A DNA stretch of 64,000 nt from the NCBI GenBank assembly GCA_037892935.1, contig JAYXKI010000013.1:930001-994000 (forward strand), in the 5' to 3' direction. Each line of letters opens with the position of its first letter. The first letter of the stretch is position 1. The stretch comes from Phlebopus portentosus. Its lineage: Eukaryota > Basidiomycota > Agaricomycetes > Boletales > Boletinellaceae. The position numbers were made by a program, and so were the translations under genes. The notes beneath the pieces were generated by a model. That model was not told the DNA's origin, did not search any database, and was given only the letters and a program-made list of their open reading frames with translations. Positions 60,301 to 64,000 of the stretch are shown piece by piece.

Positions 60301-61453
60301 CGAGTAGAATATTAACGCTACGACCGTTCTGTTCATCGAATCACCCTGGGAGCGCGGCATTGCATGGACGTCGTCGTAGGCATCCCGGAAAGCTTTACTC
60401 CAGTACATTTCACCATGAACTGCCATGTCTGACTCGCTGCCCGGCGGAGTATACCTCAACTGATAAGGCTCGTAACAAAACCTCGCGCTGTCGTCTCGTT
60501 TTAAAATGGAGCGTATGACTCCGACTAATGGACGGTATGTGAACCCTTCAACATGAAAATCGGCACTGTTTGGGGCATCATTACCGAAATGGCCCAGCGG
60601 AACCGATATTGTGATAGTAGACGGAATCCAGCCATCGTCGTCTAACTCGCTGTCTGCAAGTCGACGATGCATCGATAACAAGTCGACGGCTGCGAAATCT
60701 TCGTTGCAGAACCGGGGGTCGCTCAGAATGCTTTGCAGACGCTTGAAGTCTGCAAAGGATTTCGTGGCTGAATTTGTGAAGAACCACTTAAACATTCGGG
60801 AAGCGCTATAGTTGGGAAGAGGGTAATACGGATTGCGGTGGACGTTTACGGGAAGTGCTGAGACGGTTTCCGTTATTGTTTGCCGCCGTTCGCGTCGATA
60901 GAGTTTGTGAAGCCCAAATTTGTCGCGATCCGTTCGGAAGACGTGATACAGAGTCTCTTGCGGTTCCGGGACAGCATGTGCGTCGGGCTGTTCTGAAATT
61001 TCGTCTTCGACAACTGGTTCCGCTTGTTGGACATTTGGAGGAGGAGAAAATTGCCGATATCGCTTGGGCAGAATGCGTGGTCGGACAGGCCGACCCGCGG
61101 AAGACAAAAGCGGCACGGTAGGTCCGCTTGTTGTTGAGACCCGTAATGAGGACAATGATACATCGTCTTGATATGCGCTCTCATTTTCCGCGATCTTTAC
61201 CATAAGTCAGTTTTTCTGCCTACTTATTATCTTAACGCATACGCACAGTATTCGCAGTGTCTTCCAAGGACACACGATGACCATGAATTCTGGCCTTTCT
61301 CCTCTCAGCCATCCGTCTCTGTAGTTCCAAACTCGACTGCACGGTTGCTTGTGCAACTTTTGGACAAGATGCCTCATGTTTGTGCAGGGATTTGAAATTC
61401 GAGAAATAATCTCTACAAGTAGGAGCGCGACATTTCATTTCAACAGCCGACAT
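57337..61453 (-). CDS. Plavaka-type DDE transposase, apparently full length
   Basis: About 1.2 k residues in about ten exons with no frameshift found. An N-terminal Cys/His finger (CRAPTC, then SLHKHEASC) is followed by family blocks in order: YPLPNYSASRMFKWFFTNSA, DDGWIPSTITISVPLGHFG, VHGEMYWSKAFRDAYDDVHA, VVALIFYSDSMMAAKFGDAK, LWPVYLQVGNQSK, TPELIAHCRRELIQACWRIM, ERKWYPRILAYGADLPEK, GRLPCPRCLIP, VDVLHEWEVGVWPAILRHLI, LSKLRIHTD, KFHGIGDYPFF, TDSYSTANGESEHK. The tail is acidic (ends VTDMETD). Plavaka belongs to the CACTA/CMC-like superfamily found in Agaricomycetes. VLHEWEVGVW is the usual anchor near the catalytic acidic residues. Splice junctions checked include GTGCGT/AAAG (about 61240), GTAAGT at VE|GFYDD, and GTAAGT at VNK|FADRD. 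It may be autonomous; element ends were not resolved. Confidence 0.88.
59412..59439. repeat. Perfect 28-bp palindrome inside the transposase gene
   Basis: GTCGGAGTATGGCC is followed directly by its reverse complement. It encodes VGVWPAILR just after the conserved VLHEWE motif, so the palindrome is constrained by coding. Confidence 0.95.
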
Positions 61454-61639
61454 AGCGGATAGAAGTAAAGTTGAAAAGTTGAGACGCAGAACTTATACAT
61501 GTACGATTAATACAGTCATGCAACAATGGAGAGATGCGATCTATGATCGCAGCATGTGGGACAAAAATGAACAAAAAAGGGGGGTTTTCACGAATTATCT
61601 GATATCTGAAGCAAAACTGATTCAACACTGGCAGCCCCG

Positions 61640-61790
61640 GTCCGTAGAACCGAATGCGGCCTCTGGACCGACAAATCCAAGGCATGGTGCATGGCTGTGC
61701 CGGCCCCTACAGCAGCGTCGTAAATACGGAGAAGACGTTCGTGACTGTCAATTAACGTGACCAATAGTGGATACAATGTCTGATGTCCGG
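61640..61790 (-). pseudogene. Broken piece of a DUF6698-like gene
   Basis: Matches exon 3 and the end of intron 2 of the gene at 53.9-55.4 kb. The intron end reads CACGTTAATTGACAG, compared with CACGCTTATTGACAG. The exon reads HERLLRIYDAAVGAGTAMHH, then a one-base frame change, then FVGPEAAFGST in the next frame (parent: TGGPEAIFGIT). No other exon of the family is next to it. It is cut off on one side by the transposase 5' region and on the other by the tandem array. Confidence 0.65.
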
Positions 61791-61859
61791 CAAAATAGAG
61801 TCTGATTGACGAAGAAGACCAGTCAGTCTTTGAGTTCAAACTGGCTGAGCGAAATTTTC

Positions 61860-62465
61860 GTACAAGGTTATGACCGATGGCACGTAGACCGAGTGGTATA
61901 GCAAGCGCAAGCCTTATCCATCAGCCGTACGAAACGGGTGATGGGAGGGACCGCTAGGTGAGTCATATAGACAGACCATGCGGAGGCGCGTCGCGATCGA
62001 ATGGAGGCGAGATATCCATCCACGAGATGTAGTAGAGCAAGCTGAGGAGAAGTGGGGTGTACAAGGTTATGACCGATGGCACGTAGACCGAGTGGTATAG
62101 CAAGCGCAAGCCTTATCCATCAGCCGTACGAAACGGGTGATGGGAGGGACCGCTAGGTGAGTCATATAGACAGACCATGCGGAGGCGCGTCGCGATCGAA
62201 TGGAGGCGAGATATCCATCCACGAGATGTAGTAGAGCAAGCTGAGGAGAAGTGGGGTGTACAAGGTTATGACCGATGGCACGTAGACCGAGTGGTATAGC
62301 AAGCGCAAGCCTTATCCATCAGCCGTACGAAACGGGTGATGGGAGGGACCGCTAGGTGAGTCATATAGACAGACCATGCGGAGGCACGTCGCGATCGAAT
62401 GGAGGCGAGACATCCATCCACGAGATGTATGTAGCAGAGCAAGCTGAGAGGGAGAGTGGGGTGCG
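61860..62465. repeat. Tandem array, three copies of a 199-bp unit
   Basis: Units start at GTACAAGGTTATGACCGATG at 61860, 62059 and 62258. The first two are essentially identical. The third has small changes (an A for G in GGCGCGTCGCG, a few extra bases near 62428) and decays after about 62465. No gene is seen in it; open frames are products of the repeat. Confidence 0.95.
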
Positions 62466-62962
62466 TAACGCAGCCTGAGATCCTCAGATCATGATGGGTG
62501 AGATAGGGGACTCGGACACGGACAAATCCACTTGCAAACCGGAGTTTCAAATACATTCTGTTATGTAAAGGACCGTGATGCGTCAGCGTCCTGTCTGAGT
62601 CTTAGACGGCAGGTGATTCTCACGAGGAACGACGTGTCGAGCGGACCGTGACTGACTCCGAGTCGGAGTTTAAATATGTGAAATATGATAATTAAATTCA
62701 ACTTGAAGTTCACCGTGACGGCGCCTCAACACTTGCTCATATTCTACCATCGCCTTACCTGCACGCTCACTATATCTCGACTGGCCTCACTTCAAGACCA
62801 CCGAACGCTTGGTCAGCACAGGAGTCCAGCTCAGTGCTGCACTTCTGAATAGCTGCACTTCTGCCAGTGAATAGCTAAGGCTATTTACTAAGTTACAAGA
62901 CGATTAGTACGCCGTGCGCAAAATAAACCTACAAACGCGTTTCACGCCAAAACAAGTGGTCC
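62466..62962. other. Spacer before the right-edge gene
   Basis: No gene. The 19-mer GCGCAAAATAAACCTACAA at 62916-62934 also occurs at 54203-54221, where (on -) it is the acceptor and start of the VYFAL exon of the DUF6698-like gene, so this may be another scrap of that family. Confidence 0.4.
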
Positions 62963-64000
62963 ATGTCCGATTACGATTCCGACAGTTCATCCAGCAGTCT
63001 TGCCGGACCCGTTATAAAGTATAGTGATCCACCGATTTCACCAGATCGACGCTCACATGGTGCGAACGGTGTTATTACTGCAACACGGTCAAATGCGGAG
63101 CCTCCAAGTAATACTGGCTGTGGTTGGGGCGATGGGTCGGGCGAGTGGCCGAAACCTTCCTTAGTCAAAAAGACGCATGATTTGGGTAAGCTGCACAATT
63201 AGAATGACGAGGATGAACTGACTTGAAATTTCACATTTCGAAGCATGTGGCGAAAAGGTTCGTGCTTGCGATGCTCGATGTGCAGCAGAAATGAAATACT
63301 CGGACTACATCATTGTCACGCCGAACGCGGATTGGATCCCTGAATATCCTCTCCTGGGGCAGTACGGCATTGTCAAACACGAAGACGGATTCTGGGGCGG
63401 ACACGAGTATACGATCTGGCCCCAATTTTACTCCCAAGGCTTCTCGCATCACGCCTGCATTCCTTTAGTTCGAGATACGTACACAGGCGGTTCGTTAGAT
63501 CGAAAGTCAACTCAGCATTGGCACATACACTTTTATGATCCAGTGCAAGGAAAGGACTTTGTAACGCACCCTGAAGACTATGATCCTGATAGCGTTTCAT
63601 TATTGGGTTCGTTTACGGAGACAATCATCGCAGAGCTCGATAAGGCGTTTTGGATCGTCGCTGGAAAGGCACAAAAGGCCGGCGAAGAGCGCTGGAAAGA
63701 TCGGACAGATGGCGATTCGACGAAGGTGTATCAGAGGTGCATCCGAACGTACAAAATGAGTTTAGAGCGCATGGAGACACTCAGGATGTCGTGGCGGGAG
63801 GCATTGTGCACTTGGCGAGATGCACAGAGGGCGTTGCTCGAACTACACGGCCTGCACACATTCTTGAAGGAAGTCGTGCCCAGGATTGACTCGGGAATGG
63901 ATTTCTCTTCCAATGTTCTGAGTGTGCGCGGGGCTTTCACTACTCAGAGTGCCACGGTGTACCACTTGTATCGTATCGGGATACCTGTCTGGTTCATTTG
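62963..64000 (+). CDS. Agaricomycete expanded protein family of unknown function, 3' end missing
   Basis: Two exons, 62963-63185 and 63244 onward, joined across a 58-bp GTAAGC...AAG intron; open to the window end. It begins MSDYDSDSSSSSLAGPVIKY, with a Ser-rich acidic N-terminus. Exon 2 reads CGEKVRACDARCAAEMKYSD, HEYTIWPQFYSQGFSHHACI, HWHIHFYDPVQGKDFVTHPE, then a helical part (SLERMETLRMSWREALCTWR, LHGLHTFLKEVVPRI) and GAFTTQSATVYHLYRIGIPV before WFI at the edge. The final MGAFT...RxGIPVW block is familiar from a large group of Agaricomycete proteins found near transposons and usually listed as hypothetical. No catalytic motif is recognised. The frame is intact as far as it can be read. Confidence 0.7.

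Noticed and set aside
61860..62465. Possible CRISPR-like array
   Set aside because: Units are contiguous 199-bp tandem copies without unique spacers, and the DNA is eukaryotic.
62266..62556. 96-codon open frame on - across the tandem array
   Set aside because: Produced by the repeat unit; no ATG-led conserved protein and no family similarity.

Overview
The window is nuclear DNA of a filamentous basidiomycete, most likely an Agaricomycete. Genes carry many 50-75 bp GT-AG introns, the recognisable proteins (CSC1/OSCA-type channel, Pcl-type cyclin, RER1, steroid 5-alpha-reductase-like enzyme, P450s) have fungal architecture, and the right end holds a Plavaka-type transposase plus gene families of unknown function that are typical of Agaricomycete genomes. 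All exon models were joined by hand from splice signals and family knowledge. Most close in frame, but none was tested against RNA or databases.

Layout. 1-400: the last two exons of a cytochrome P450 on + whose body lies left of the window, then a decayed copy of the 3' end of the ATPase gene found again at 35.6-38.1 kb. 1.2-5.1 kb: a 14-exon CSC1/RSN1-family (DUF221) cation channel. 5.7-8.5 kb: a Myb/SANT-like putative DNA-binding protein. 8.5-22.0 kb: gene desert. 22.0-23.9 kb: Pcl/Pho80-type cyclin. 23.9-35.6 kb: second desert. 35.6-38.1 kb: 13-exon, probably mitochondrial P-loop ATPase. 38.2-49.7 kb: four tandem P450 genes on - (CYP64-clan-like), the first two being recent duplicates. 50.4-51.4 kb: RER1. 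52.1-53.1 kb: steroid 5-alpha-reductase-like enzyme on -. 53.9-64.0 kb: mobile and accessory DNA with a DUF6698-like gene, a ribosomal protein L5 fragment, a 40-bp perfect palindrome, a small unknown gene, a full-length Plavaka transposase, a 3 x 199 bp tandem array, and a right-edge gene of an expanded unknown family.

How it fits together. The P450 array is the main metabolic unit. The copies share a 14-nt microexon that encodes the I-helix oxygen-activation motif, a last intron before a conserved PFKCRIVPRK-type C-terminus, and a TATA box about 40-55 bp before the start codon. Copies 1 and 2 share promoter and flanks, and comparing them exposes a 554-bp inverted-repeat element inserted in the copy-1 promoter region. 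The left-edge P450 and the adjacent ATPase fragment show that the ATPase/P450 block was duplicated and rearranged. RER1, the channel and the cyclin are housekeeping genes and are not obviously linked to the array. The 5-alpha-reductase-like enzyme could act on the same class of lipids as the P450s, but this is inference.
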